Positions 1 through 6,491 of a DNA stretch of 23,285 nt are shown piece after piece. The translations under genes and the position numbers were made by a program. The notes under the pieces are model-generated. The model did no database searches. It was not told where the DNA came from and was given only the letters and a program-made list of their open reading frames with translations. Each line of letters starts with the position of its first letter. The first letter of the stretch is position 1. Source of the stretch: Clostridia bacterium (lineage in GTDB: Bacteria > Bacillota > Clostridia > Oscillospirales > Acutalibacteraceae); NCBI GenBank assembly GCA_024689165.1, contig JAILDS010000318.1:1-23285 (forward strand), in the 5' to 3' direction.

Positions 1-564
1 AGGGAAGAGATCGTCGGACTTACGTGGGACGAGATCGATTTTGAGAACAACTGTTTTACGATCCGAAACACGGTCAAACAGGTGAACATTGACGGAAAAC
101 ATGAGCTTGTGATCGAAAAGAAAACCAAGAATCAGTCAAGCTGCCGCACGATGCCGCTGAACCACGCCATCAAGGAAAAGCTTCTGCTTCTGAAAAAGAA
201 ACAGGAGGAAAACCGGAAGATATGCGGTGATTGCTATAATCATGAGTTCGACGGATTTGTCTTCGTTGACCCGATGGGTGATCTTTACAAACCGAATTAC
301 GTTTACAGCGCATTCAAAATAGTGCTGAAGGAACACGGTTTCAAGGATATCCGTTTCCATGATCTTCGTCACTCCTGCGCGTCTCTGATGGTCACAAAAG
401 GCGAAGGGATAAACAACGTTCAGAAGTGGGTTGGTCACAGCGATATCGGGACGACAGCAAATATCTACGCACACCTCGACTTTCAGTCAAAGGTTGAATC
501 GGCGGAGAAAATGAGCGGGATACTGACGATACCTGACGGCGGAACGGAGTCGGATTGGAGCTGA
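1..564 (+). CDS. Tyrosine recombinase / phage-type integrase, C-terminal part (5' end outside window)
   Basis: The reading frame is open from base 1, so the gene is cut by the window edge; about 187 C-terminal residues are visible. They match the catalytic domain of tyrosine site-specific recombinases. The first residues (REEIVGLTWDEIDF) are the segment that directly follows catalytic Arg I, so that Arg probably lies one codon outside the window. Further on are the HDLRHS box (His-x-x-Arg-His), a GHS motif and the nucleophile Tyr in IYAHLD, about 35 residues before the stop. All visible catalytic residues are present, so nothing suggests inactivation. The family cuts and rejoins DNA at attachment sites, very often in tRNA genes, and a tRNA-Ser with a duplicated 5' half lies about 255 bp downstream. 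It probably belongs to an integrative element or prophage extending left of the window; the type cannot be judged from this fragment. Confidence 0.93.
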   Translation, partial: REEIVGLTWDEIDFENNCFTIRNTVKQVNIDGKHELVIEKKTKNQSSCRTMPLNHAIKEKLLLLKKKQEENRKICGDCYNHEFDGFVFVDPMGDLYKPNYVYSAFKIVLKEHGFKDIRFHDLRHSCASLMVTKGEGINNVQKWVGHSDIGTTANIYAHLDFQSKVESAEKMSGILTIPDGGTESDWS

Positions 565-597
565 AAACCAAGGAAAGTATTTTGGGGTTTTCAGAAA

Positions 598-761
598 TGC
601 GAGCAACAAAAAAGCCCTGAAACCCAGATAACACAAGGCTTCGCGGCACTTCATCCGGAAAATTGCGTTTGCTGAAAAGCCTTGAATCCGGCAGAATCAA
701 AGAAAACGTTATAACGGGCTGAGAATGGTATGATGGATGCAAAAATATTGGCAATATTGCA
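598..761. other. Integrase-tRNA intergenic stretch with short palindrome
   Basis: No credible gene lies between the integrase stop (564) and the tRNA terminator (774). Three things are visible. A TGCGAGCAA sequence at 598-606 resembles the two TGCGAGAAAAA copies on the far side of the tRNA. A loose inverted repeat (584-594 with 617-625) could weakly terminate the integrase transcript. A near-palindrome sits at 738-761, with core AATATTG-G-CAATATT. Such sites can be integrase arm-binding or regulator sites, but that is inference. Confidence 0.3.
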
Positions 762-773
762 TAAATCAGGGCG

Positions 774-812
774 TAAAAAGTAAAGGATTCGCCGTCAGAA
801 TGACGACGAATC
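774..812 (-). terminator. Intrinsic terminator of tRNA-Ser
   Basis: The segments 784-796 and 800-812 form a 13-bp stem with one mismatch (GGATTCGCCGTCA / TGACGACGAATCC) and a 3-nt loop. On the minus strand it is followed by the T-rich run TTTACTTTTT. It lies 7 bp past the encoded CCA end of the tRNA, the expected place for its terminator. Confidence 0.75.
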
Positions 813-818
813 CGGTCT

Positions 819-907
819 TGGCGGAAGCGGTGGGATTCGAACCCACGAGCCCGTGAAGGCTACCTGATTTCGAGTCAGGCCCGTTATGACCACTTCGATA
901 CGCTTCC
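819..907 (-). tRNA. tRNA-Ser (anticodon CGA), CCA encoded
   Basis: Read on the minus strand, the acceptor arms GGAAGCG (901-907) and CGCTTCC (823-829) pair. The anticodon arm is CCTGA-CTCGAAA-TCAGG with anticodon CGA, which decodes UCG as serine. A long variable arm typical of tRNA-Ser follows, then the T arm GTGGG-TTCGAAT-CCCAC. The discriminator is G at 822 and the CCA tail is encoded at 819-821. No well-spaced promoter is evident just upstream (908-960), so it may depend on read-through. Its 5' half (867-907) is duplicated exactly at 1037-1077. Confidence 0.96.
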
Positions 908-929
908 GTGTATTCTGTTGTCGGAAAAA

Positions 930-953
930 TGCGAGAAAAACGTGCGAGAAAAA
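930..953 (+). repeat. Tandem 11-bp direct repeats between the tRNA and its truncated copy
   Basis: Two exact copies of TGCGAGAAAAA lie at 930-940 and 943-953, 13 bp apart. A related TGCGAGCAA lies at 598-606 on the other side of the tRNA. Short direct repeats beside a recombination core are typical of arm-type sites bound by the N-terminal domain of tyrosine recombinases. The repeats are seen directly; the role is inferred. The rest of 908-1036 shows no gene. Confidence 0.45.
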
Positions 954-1036
954 TTGAACGCCGGAAAATTCGAACCGCCTTAAACCCCAGTAAAATCAAG
1001 GAAGTAGGGGAGATGAAACGGGACGATGGTAACTAC

Positions 1037-1077
1037 ATTTCGAGTCAGGCCCGTTATGACCACTTCGATACGCTTCC
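1037..1077 (-). pseudogene. Truncated tRNA-Ser(CGA) 5' half; 41-bp direct repeat (attachment-site scar)
   Basis: This 41-bp sequence is identical to 867-907 of the intact tRNA gene, from the 5' end through the anticodon loop. Identity stops abruptly on both sides, and no 3' half follows. The two copies are direct repeats at a 170-bp offset enclosing 129 bp (908-1036). A break at the anticodon loop matches a known crossover sublocation of tyrosine recombinases in tRNA genes, so this is best read as an att duplication left by integration, or by integration plus deletion. It cannot encode a functional tRNA. Confidence 0.85.
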
Positions 1078-1098
1078 ATATTATATGAACCTTTTTTC

Positions 1099-1130
1099 AA
1101 AAAGTCCGCGCAGGTTCAAACGCGGGCTTT
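1099..1130 (-). terminator. Intrinsic terminator of the lar operon
   Basis: The segments 1101-1110 and 1121-1130 pair (AAAGTCCGCG / CGCGGGCTTT, one G-T wobble) around a 10-nt loop. On the minus strand the stem runs straight into a T run (complement of 1099-1103). It lies 26 bp past the larE stop. It also leaves only about 20 bp before the truncated tRNA copy, too little for a normal tRNA promoter there. Confidence 0.75.
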
Positions 1131-1155
1131 ATTTTAACCAAAGCGCAGGTTCTTG

Positions 1156-2025
1156 TCAACTGTTTTTTTCACGGGCGGCAGTTTGCGGCTTCGTATCATC
1201 CGGCGTTTTGTTGAAGAGAGTTCGGTTAAGGCTGCCGCGGACGTAGCCGTCGAGGTCGACGGAGACGTAAACGAAGCCGAGTCCGTGAAGTCCGTCCGAG
1301 ATCTGTTCGCGTATACCGTTCGAAAACAGCCTGCCGAATTCGTTTTCCCCAAGCTCGATGCGCGCGATGTTTTCTCCGTGGAGTCTGAGACGGAGCTCTC
1401 TGAAACCGAGGCCCCGCAGAAAGCTTTCACCCGCGTCGATCGTTTTCAGCTTGCTTTCAGTGATCTTCTCGCCGTAGGGAATACGGGTCGCAAGGCAGGC
1501 GAGAGCGGGTTTGTCCGCCGTCGGCAGACCGAAATACGCGGACAGAGAGCGAATCTCATTTTTTATAAGTCCTGCGTCGCGAAGAGGGCTTTTTATACCG
1601 AGCTCGTCAAGAGCGGCCGCGCCGGGCCGGTAGTCGGCGCAGTCGTCCGCGTTCGTGCCCTCGACGATCGACTCAAAACCGCGTTCTTTTACGGCAGAAC
1701 GCAGTTCGGTAAAAAGAGCCTTTTTGCAGATATAGCAGCGGTCGGGAGGGTTGTCGATGAACCCGGGGATCGAAAGCTGGTCGACTTTTACGGTGAGCCT
1801 GTCGGCTTCGAGAGCACGGCAGAGCTCGGCGGAAGACGCTTCTTCTTCTTTTGAGAATGAAGCGAAAACTCCGGTCACCGCGAGGACCTCGCTGCCGAGA
1901 GCGTCCTTTGCGGCTTTGAGCAGCAGAGTCGAGTCGACGCCTCCGGAGAAAGCGACCGCGACCCGGCCTGCAGCGCGAAGAGAATCTGTCAGCGAGGCGT
2001 ACTTTTTCAGAGTCGCGGGATTCAT
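1156..2025 (-). CDS. larE: LarE, ATP-dependent sacrificial sulfur transferase of nickel-pincer cofactor synthesis
   Basis: 289 residues, near the usual LarE length. LarE adenylates the carboxylates of pyridinium biscarboxylate mononucleotide and converts them to thiocarboxylates; in the Lactiplantibacillus plantarum enzyme the sulfur comes from its own cysteine. The PP-loop SGGVDS is at residues 27-32, a CYIC motif at 97-100 and the donor-type Cys at about 177 in PALACLATR, matching the family position (Cys176 in the studied enzyme). No extra cysteines surround it, so the single-cysteine sacrificial mechanism is more likely than the [4Fe-4S] variant; that is inference. The ATG overlaps the larC stop by 4 bp, which implies translational coupling as the last gene of larB-larC-larE. 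A terminator follows. Cytoplasmic. Confidence 0.95.
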   Translation of the reverse strand: MNPATLKKYASLTDSLRAAGRVAVAFSGGVDSTLLLKAAKDALGSEVLAVTGVFASFSKEEEASSAELCRALEADRLTVKVDQLSIPGFIDNPPDRCYICKKALFTELRSAVKERGFESIVEGTNADDCADYRPGAAALDELGIKSPLRDAGLIKNEIRSLSAYFGLPTADKPALACLATRIPYGEKITESKLKTIDAGESFLRGLGFRELRLRLHGENIARIELGENEFGRLFSNGIREQISDGLHGLGFVYVSVDLDGYVRGSLNRTLFNKTPDDTKPQTAAREKNS

Positions 2026-3248
2026 TTCAGTTCATCCAGAAGCTTGGTGACTTCGGCGATGCCGATGCCGCGTTCATCGGCGATCCGGGCAAGATCGGCA
2101 TATTCGTATTTTGTTTTTTTCGCGCCGTAACCGGACGATACTTTCTGCCTGACCTCGCCGTAAGGAGTGACAATCGTTTCAAGCGACCTTGAAAGAATAA
2201 AACGGCTCATCTCGGTTTTGCGGATGCCGATGGTCGACGTATGGCTGAAGAGGATTCGTACGAATCTGTCTTGATCTTCCGGTCTGCACAGCGTTTTTAT
2301 AAGTGTCCCCGGACGGCCCTTTTTCATCATGACCGGAACCGTATAAACGTCGAGAGCGCCTTCTCCGAGCAGCTTTTCGACGGCGTAGCCGACGGCTTCG
2401 GCGGTCATGTCGTCGACGTTGCAGGAGAGCTCGGTCACGGTGTCGGTCTCATCCGGAGAATCGCCGAGCATTGCCCTCACGCAGTTCGCGGCAGGGAAGT
2501 CCTTTTTGCCCATGCCGTAGCCGATCTTTTCGGTCGACATGACGGGCATCGGACCGAAGGAAGAAACGAAGTATTTGATAAGAGCCGCGCCGGTAGGCGT
2601 GCAGAGCTCCGACCCGATACTGCCGCCGTAGGACGGAACTCCGCGAAGGATATAAGCCGTTGCCGGAGCGGGAACGGGCAGAATGCCGTGAGCGCATCTG
2701 ACCTGACCGGAGCCTACATGGACGGGGGAAGCGGTTATCCTGTCCGGCGAGAGCTCGTTCATCAGCAAGCATACCGCGGTCACGTCCGCAACGGCGTCCA
2801 TCGTGCCGACTTCATGGAAATGGATCTCGGGAACGGGCACACCGTGGACGTGGCTTTCGGCCTCGGCTATGAGCCCGAAAACGCTCACGACGTCTTTTTT
2901 TACGTTTTCGGGAAGGTCGAGGTGATCGTTTACTATATGCTCTATGGAGCCGAGATCGCTGTGAGAATGCCCGTGCTCATGGTGCTCGTGATGCCCGTGG
3001 GAATGACCTTCGGCGCGGTCGTGATGATGACCGTAAGGATCTTCTTCCGTTCCGTTCACGGATACACGTACTCCGGTGCCGCGAATACCGCATTTTTCAC
3101 TGACTTCCGCTGAGAAAACGACCCCGGGGATACCGAGGGAATTAAGCTTTTCAAGTTTTTTTCCGGGCTCGTCGCACAATTCGAGCAGCGCGGCGGTGAG
3201 CATATCGCCGGCGGCGCCCATCCCGCACTCAAGATAGAGCGTTTTCAA
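2022..3248 (-). CDS. larC: LarC, nickel insertase (cyclometallase) for the nickel-pincer cofactor
   Basis: 408 residues in one uninterrupted frame. LarC inserts nickel into pyridinium-3,5-bisthiocarboxylic acid mononucleotide in a CTP-dependent reaction, the last step of cofactor synthesis. The N-terminus (LECGMGAAGDMLTAALLEL) is the family signature. Residues about 73-96 are a His-rich stretch (over ten His) expected to hold nickel. The C-terminal half carries the conserved SCNVDDMTAE and KKGRPGTLIK segments. In L. plantarum the protein is made as LarC1/LarC2 with a programmed frameshift; here no frameshift is needed. The ATG overlaps the larB stop by 4 bp, and the stop overlaps larE by 4 bp. 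Confidence 0.96.
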   Translation of the reverse strand: MKTLYLECGMGAAGDMLTAALLELCDEPGKKLEKLNSLGIPGVVFSAEVSEKCGIRGTGVRVSVNGTEEDPYGHHHDRAEGHSHGHHEHHEHGHSHSDLGSIEHIVNDHLDLPENVKKDVVSVFGLIAEAESHVHGVPVPEIHFHEVGTMDAVADVTAVCLLMNELSPDRITASPVHVGSGQVRCAHGILPVPAPATAYILRGVPSYGGSIGSELCTPTGAALIKYFVSSFGPMPVMSTEKIGYGMGKKDFPAANCVRAMLGDSPDETDTVTELSCNVDDMTAEAVGYAVEKLLGEGALDVYTVPVMMKKGRPGTLIKTLCRPEDQDRFVRILFSHTSTIGIRKTEMSRFILSRSLETIVTPYGEVRQKVSSGYGAKKTKYEYADLARIADERGIGIAEVTKLLDELK

Positions 3249-4000
3249 GATTTTGCCTCCATATGATTGATCATGCTCGCGAGATAACCGGCGCCGAAGC
3301 CATTGTCTATGTTGACGACCGAAACTCCTCCGGCGCAGGAGTTGAGCATTGAAAGAAGCGCGGTCAGACCGCCGAAGGACGCGCCGTAGCCGACGCTTGT
3401 GGGGACCGCTATGACCGGGCAGTCTGCAAGTCCGGAGATGACGCTCGCAAGCGCGCCCTCCATCCCGGCTATAGCGATTATCACCGATGCCGACATTATG
3501 TCGTCAAGGTGTGAGAGGAGCCTGTGGAGCCCGGAGACGCCGACATCGTAGAGCCTGAGAACATCGTTTGACAGGCATTGAGCAGTCAGAGCGGCCTCTT
3601 CGGCGACAGGGATATCGCTCGTTCCGCCGGTTGCGACGACGATCCTTCCGATACCGTCAGGCTCCGGGATCGAGCCGAAGAACCCGAATCTTGCGTCGGG
3701 ATTATAAGTGAACCCGTCTTCCGATCTCAGACGGACCGCCGTTTCCTCGCTCAGACGGGTGATCATTATACTCTTCTCGTTTTCGGCTCTCATTCTCCGG
3801 ACGATGCCGAGTATCTGCTCATATGTTTTCCCGGCGCCGTATATGACCTCAGACGCGCCCTGACGGATCGGTCTGTGAAAATCGATCTTTGCGAATCCGA
3901 GGTCTTCGAACGGCGCAGCCTTGAGCTTCAGCAGCGCGTCGTCAACGGAGACAGTACCGTTTTTAACGTCCTCGAGAAGTTTTCTTGTTTCAGTCTGCAA
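3245..4000 (-). CDS. larB: LarB, pyridinium-3,5-biscarboxylic acid mononucleotide synthase
   Basis: 251 residues, the usual LarB length. It carboxylates the pyridine ring of nicotinic acid adenine dinucleotide and releases AMP, the first step of nickel-pincer synthesis. The C-terminal half is PurE-like (VATGGTSDIPVAEEA, AGMEGALASVISGL, VPTSVGYG). Cys222 in LNSCAGGV followed by NIDNGFGAG matches the catalytic Cys (221 in L. plantarum). The start is TTG: codons at 3998-4000, with a strong GGGAGGA Shine-Dalgarno 6-7 nt upstream (around 4007-4013) and no ATG nearby. A terminator-like hairpin ends the upstream gene, so larBCE probably has its own promoter; a TATTAT box at about 4019-4024 is a candidate without a convincing -35. 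Confidence 0.96.
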   Translation of the reverse strand: MQTETRKLLEDVKNGTVSVDDALLKLKAAPFEDLGFAKIDFHRPIRQGASEVIYGAGKTYEQILGIVRRMRAENEKSIMITRLSEETAVRLRSEDGFTYNPDARFGFFGSIPEPDGIGRIVVATGGTSDIPVAEEAALTAQCLSNDVLRLYDVGVSGLHRLLSHLDDIMSASVIIAIAGMEGALASVISGLADCPVIAVPTSVGYGASFGGLTALLSMLNSCAGGVSVVNIDNGFGAGYLASMINHMEAKS

Positions 4001-4026
4001 TGAGTTCCTCCCGATAGGATAATATC

Positions 4027-4063
4027 AAAAATGAACGGCGGCCGGAAAGGAGCCGAGCCGCCG
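4027..4063 (-). terminator. Intrinsic terminator between the membrane gene pair and larB
   Basis: The segments 4036-4042 and 4057-4063 pair as CGGCGGC / GCCGCCG, with further G-C pairing inside the 14-nt loop. On the minus strand the stem is followed by TTCATTTTT. It lies 9 bp after the stop of the gene at 4072-4389 and separates that pair from larBCE. Confidence 0.6.
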
Positions 4064-4071
4064 CGAAACGA

Positions 4072-4389
4072 TCATTTTTTCTTTCTCAGCAGAGCGTTCT
4101 TTACGATCCCTTTTGGGTCTTTGATAAGAAGGATGACGACCCAAGCAACAAGACCGAGAGCGACCGCGCAAAGTCCGAGGAACGTGTCGTTGAGCATGTC
4201 GCCCGGGGCGGGTGTGAAGTACTCGGCTTTGAGCTCGGCGTATTCGAAAACCGCGTCGACGAGCCACATGAGTGATGCGCCCCAGTATATGAAGCAGAGC
4301 ACTCCGACCATCATTTCGCTTTTGGGCGCAGTCTTATACCAGATCGAGGTGCAGACGACTGCGGCAAAAACGGTTATAAGAAGGGTCAT
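4072..4389 (-). CDS. Small membrane protein of unknown function (3 predicted TM segments)
   Basis: 105 residues; I do not recognise the family. Three hydrophobic stretches suggest membrane spans: residues about 2-15, 26-48 and 70-90. A hydrophilic loop with FEYAELKAEYFTPAPGD lies between the second and third, and the C-terminus is basic (LLRKKK). The start ATG overlaps the stop of the upstream 141-residue membrane gene by 4 bp, and GGAG lies about 9 nt upstream, so the two are probably made together and may form one complex. A terminator hairpin follows directly. No motif ties it to nickel or tRNA chemistry; its place between ttcA and larB may be accidental. Confidence 0.75.
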   Translation of the reverse strand: MTLLITVFAAVVCTSIWYKTAPKSEMMVGVLCFIYWGASLMWLVDAVFEYAELKAEYFTPAPGDMLNDTFLGLCAVALGLVAWVVILLIKDPKGIVKNALLRKKK

Positions 4390-4811
4390 ACCGCAGCGCT
4401 CCGTTCGGTTTCTTCAGGTCCGGCTTTCTGCGCTCTTTTTTCAATCAGCGTGCTGACTGCGAGCATGACGAGCCATACAGCCGTGACCGAAACAGCCATG
4501 GCTACGCCGACGGTCGCCATCTCATGCAGCATGGAAGCCGTTTCGGCAGGGTCTGACGCGGCTGTCAGGAACGGGAACCACGGGACGATCTCACCGTGCC
4601 ACAAATGCTCAAAGGCGAGCAGCAGACAGCCGCCCCAAAGAAGGTTACGCAGCCATTTCAGCTTTCTTGAAAAAGGCGTCTTCTGTGAAAGGTCATGTTC
4701 CTGAGCAAGCCCGAGCCCGGATCTTACAGGGGCTTCTTCTTTTTTTTCAAGGACCTTGACGGCGACGGTCGCGACGATCGCCTCGGCGGCGGGGACTAAA
4801 AAACAAGCCAT
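4386..4811 (-). CDS. Small membrane protein of unknown function (MACFLVPAAEAIV N-terminus)
   Basis: 141 residues. The start at 4811 is chosen because AAGGAGG lies just upstream; a longer frame to 4868 exists but would pass through the promoter. The N-terminus MACFLVPAAEAIVATVAVKVLEKK is a short hydrophobic anchor followed by charge. Two more hydrophobic spans lie around residues 54-70 and 98-122. The C-terminus is charged (EKRAQKAGPEETERSAAV). I do not assign a known family; similar small membrane proteins are seen as conserved hypotheticals in Clostridia, from memory only. It is the first gene of a two-gene unit driven by a perfect consensus promoter, implying strong expression. Confidence 0.78.
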   Translation of the reverse strand: MACFLVPAAEAIVATVAVKVLEKKEEAPVRSGLGLAQEHDLSQKTPFSRKLKWLRNLLWGGCLLLAFEHLWHGEIVPWFPFLTAASDPAETASMLHEMATVGVAMAVSVTAVWLVMLAVSTLIEKRAQKAGPEETERSAAV

Positions 4812-4839
4812 GTTGAAACCTCCTTTTATCTTGTGCTGT

Positions 4840-4868
4840 ATTATACAAATACTGCCGAACTTTGTCAA
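4840..4868 (-). promoter_or_regulatory. Sigma-A promoter of the membrane gene pair
   Basis: On the minus strand, -35 TTGACA (4863-4868) and -10 TATAAT (4840-4845) are separated by exactly 17 bp. Both hexamers are perfect consensus, the best in the window. The -35 overlaps the stop codon of the upstream ttcA-family gene. The predicted transcript start is about 4833, giving a leader of about 20 nt before the ATG at 4811. Confidence 0.88.
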
Positions 4869-5743
4869 CGATCGCTTTCAAGCCGCACATCTGTCGAAAG
4901 ATCTTCCGCGCGGCTTTCGAAGATATCGTTGAAGGTGAAGAGCCTGCCCCGGGTCTTGTATGACGGAAATGTGTCGAGACAGACGGAATGGACCGCGTTG
5001 AAGATGCTGTTTTCGATGTTCGGATTCGTTTTTTTCAGCTCCGCGATGATGTTTTTGGTTTCGAGGCGTTTCGAGTTTTTTTCATCCTCCGCGGCAGCCT
5101 CGGTGAATCGGCAGGCGCAGCGCAGGAACTCGAGCCCGTTGTATCTCGCCCAGGCCTTGACGTTGTTTTCGGCGACCTTGTACAGCGGTCTGATGAGCTG
5201 CATGCCGGGGAAATTGGTGCTTCTGAGCTTCGGAGGCATGCACTGGAGCTGAGACGCGTAAAACATCGACATCACGGCGGTCTCTATAACGTCGTTTTTG
5301 TGATGCCCCAGGGCGATCTTGTTGCAGCCGAGCCTTCGGGCCTCCGAATACAGATGCCCGCGCCGCATCCTTGCGCAAAGATAGCAAGGCGAATGCTCCG
5401 TTTTATAAGCGACGTCGAATACGTTCGTTTCGAATACGGTCAGCGGGATATCCAGAAGAGCCGCGTTTTCTTCAAGCTTATTTCGGTTCTGCGGTGCGTA
5501 GCCGGGGTCCATCGTCAGAAACTCGAGCTCAAAAGGCGTTTCGCTGATACCCTGAAGCATTTTCATAAGGACGGCGCAGAGGAAGGAATCCTTTCCGCCG
5601 GAAACGCATACGGCGATCTTGTCGCCCGGCTCGATCAAATGGTAATCCTTCAGCGCGCCTATAAAGGGCTTCCATATCCCGTCGCGGTATTTTTTGCTTA
5701 TGCTGCGTCTTGCCGCCAGCGCCGCGTTTCCCGGGTCAGTCAT
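4865..5743 (-). CDS. TtcA-family tRNA 2-thiolation protein (PP-loop ATPase)
   Basis: 292 residues. The PP-loop SGGKDS at residues 48-53 marks an ATP pyrophosphatase that adenylates a tRNA base for sulfur transfer. The CYLC motif (Cys120, Cys123) and a later cysteine in RCACRF (209, 211) match the three-cysteine pattern that holds the [4Fe-4S] cluster in TtcA-type enzymes. The GHHKNDVIETAVMSMFY segment is also typical. Characterised TtcA makes 2-thiocytidine at position 32; this branch is diverged, so the exact base is uncertain and no symbol is given. The start overlaps the end of tcdA by 8 bp, so it is translated as part of the lipoprotein-dut-FADox-tcdA operon, of which it is the last gene. 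Confidence 0.85.
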   Translation of the reverse strand: MTDPGNAALAARRSISKKYRDGIWKPFIGALKDYHLIEPGDKIAVCVSGGKDSFLCAVLMKMLQGISETPFELEFLTMDPGYAPQNRNKLEENAALLDIPLTVFETNVFDVAYKTEHSPCYLCARMRRGHLYSEARRLGCNKIALGHHKNDVIETAVMSMFYASQLQCMPPKLRSTNFPGMQLIRPLYKVAENNVKAWARYNGLEFLRCACRFTEAAAEDEKNSKRLETKNIIAELKKTNPNIENSIFNAVHSVCLDTFPSYKTRGRLFTFNDIFESRAEDLSTDVRLESDR

Positions 5744-6491
5744 CTTTGACCCCCATGCACAGGTCCCTGACGACCTCCGAGGCGATCACCAGACCGGCGG
5801 CGGAAGGAACGAAGGAGATGCTGCCGGGAACGTCCTTGCGTCGGGGAGCGGCGGTACCGTCATCGGAGCCCGCACGTTCGGGTTCCTGAGCGTCGGCGCG
5901 GCGGGCGGCGGGTTCTTCCTTCGAGTAAACAACCTTCAGTCTGTCGACGCCGCGTTTTTTGAGTTCCTTGCGCATGACGCGGGCGAGCGGGCAGAAGGAC
6001 GTGGAATAGACGTCGGCGACTTCAAAGCCCTTCGGGTCGAGCTTGTTGCCCGCGCCCATGGAGCTTATTATCGGCGTTCCCGCGTCCCTGCAAGCGCAGA
6101 TGAGTATGAGCTTGTTCGTAACTGTGTCGATCGCGTCGACGACGTAATCGTACCGCGCAAGATCGAAAGAATCGGCGTTGTCTTTCCCGAAAAACACCCT
6201 GCGGGCGTCTGCCTTCGTGCCGGGGGAAATATCGGCGACGCGCCGGGCCCATACGTCGGCTTTATAAAGCCCGACGGTGGAATGCAGGGCGATTATCTGG
6301 CGGTTGATGTTCGAAACGGAGACCGTGTCGTGGTCGACGAGCGTGAGCTCTCCGACCCCGCACCGCGCCAGCGCCTCTACGACGTATCCGCCGACGCCGC
6401 CGAGACCGAAGACGGCAATGCGGGCGGCGCCGAGCCTTTTCATGGCCGACGCGCCCAAAAGCATTTCTGTCCTTGAGAATTCTTCGTTCAT
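5736..6491 (-). CDS. tcdA: tRNA threonylcarbamoyladenosine dehydratase (TcdA/CsdL, E1-like)
   Basis: 251 residues. TcdA uses ATP to cyclise the t6A base at tRNA position 37 into ct6A. It is a ThiF/MoeB/E1-type enzyme: the Rossmann nucleotide loop GLGGVGGYVVEAL is at residues about 29-41, followed by VDHDTVSVSNINRQ, the adenylation-site Arg/Asn region, then DAIDTVTNKL and SSMGAGNKLDP. RVMRKELKKRGV is a conserved TcdA segment. Residues about 198-222 (Ala/Arg/Asp/Glu-rich, from EEPAARRAD to APRRKD) look like a longer, low-complexity version of the loop before the C-terminal GSISFVPSAAGL motif. The start overlaps the upstream FAD-oxidase stop by 4 bp and the end overlaps the ttcA-family start by 8 bp. 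Confidence 0.93.
   Translation of the reverse strand: MNEEFSRTEMLLGASAMKRLGAARIAVFGLGGVGGYVVEALARCGVGELTLVDHDTVSVSNINRQIIALHSTVGLYKADVWARRVADISPGTKADARRVFFGKDNADSFDLARYDYVVDAIDTVTNKLILICACRDAGTPIISSMGAGNKLDPKGFEVADVYSTSFCPLARVMRKELKKRGVDRLKVVYSKEEPAARRADAQEPERAGSDDGTAAPRRKDVPGSISFVPSAAGLVIASEVVRDLCMGVKDD

Noticed and set aside
72..84. In-frame internal start of the integrase near base 82
   Set aside because: The frame is open to base 1 and the upstream residues match the conserved integrase domain, so the gene begins outside the window.
711..722. ATAACGGGCTGA on the plus strand resembles part of the tRNA-Ser sequence in inverted orientation
   Set aside because: Only about a dozen bases with a deletion; chance is likely.
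1078..1087. TATAAT-like sequence just upstream of the truncated tRNA copy (minus strand), first read as the native tRNA promoter
   Set aside because: It ends only 2 bp before the tRNA 5' end, which would place the transcript start inside the acceptor stem, and no -35 at a proper distance exists next to the lar terminator.
908..1246. 112-codon plus-strand open frame across the att spacer and larE 3' end
   Set aside because: It runs through the truncated tRNA and antisense to larE, has no ribosome site and no family resemblance.
4812..4868. Longer start (4868) for the 141-residue membrane protein
   Set aside because: The extension would encode the -10/-35 promoter region and lies upstream of an AAGGAGG site that fits the ATG at 4811.
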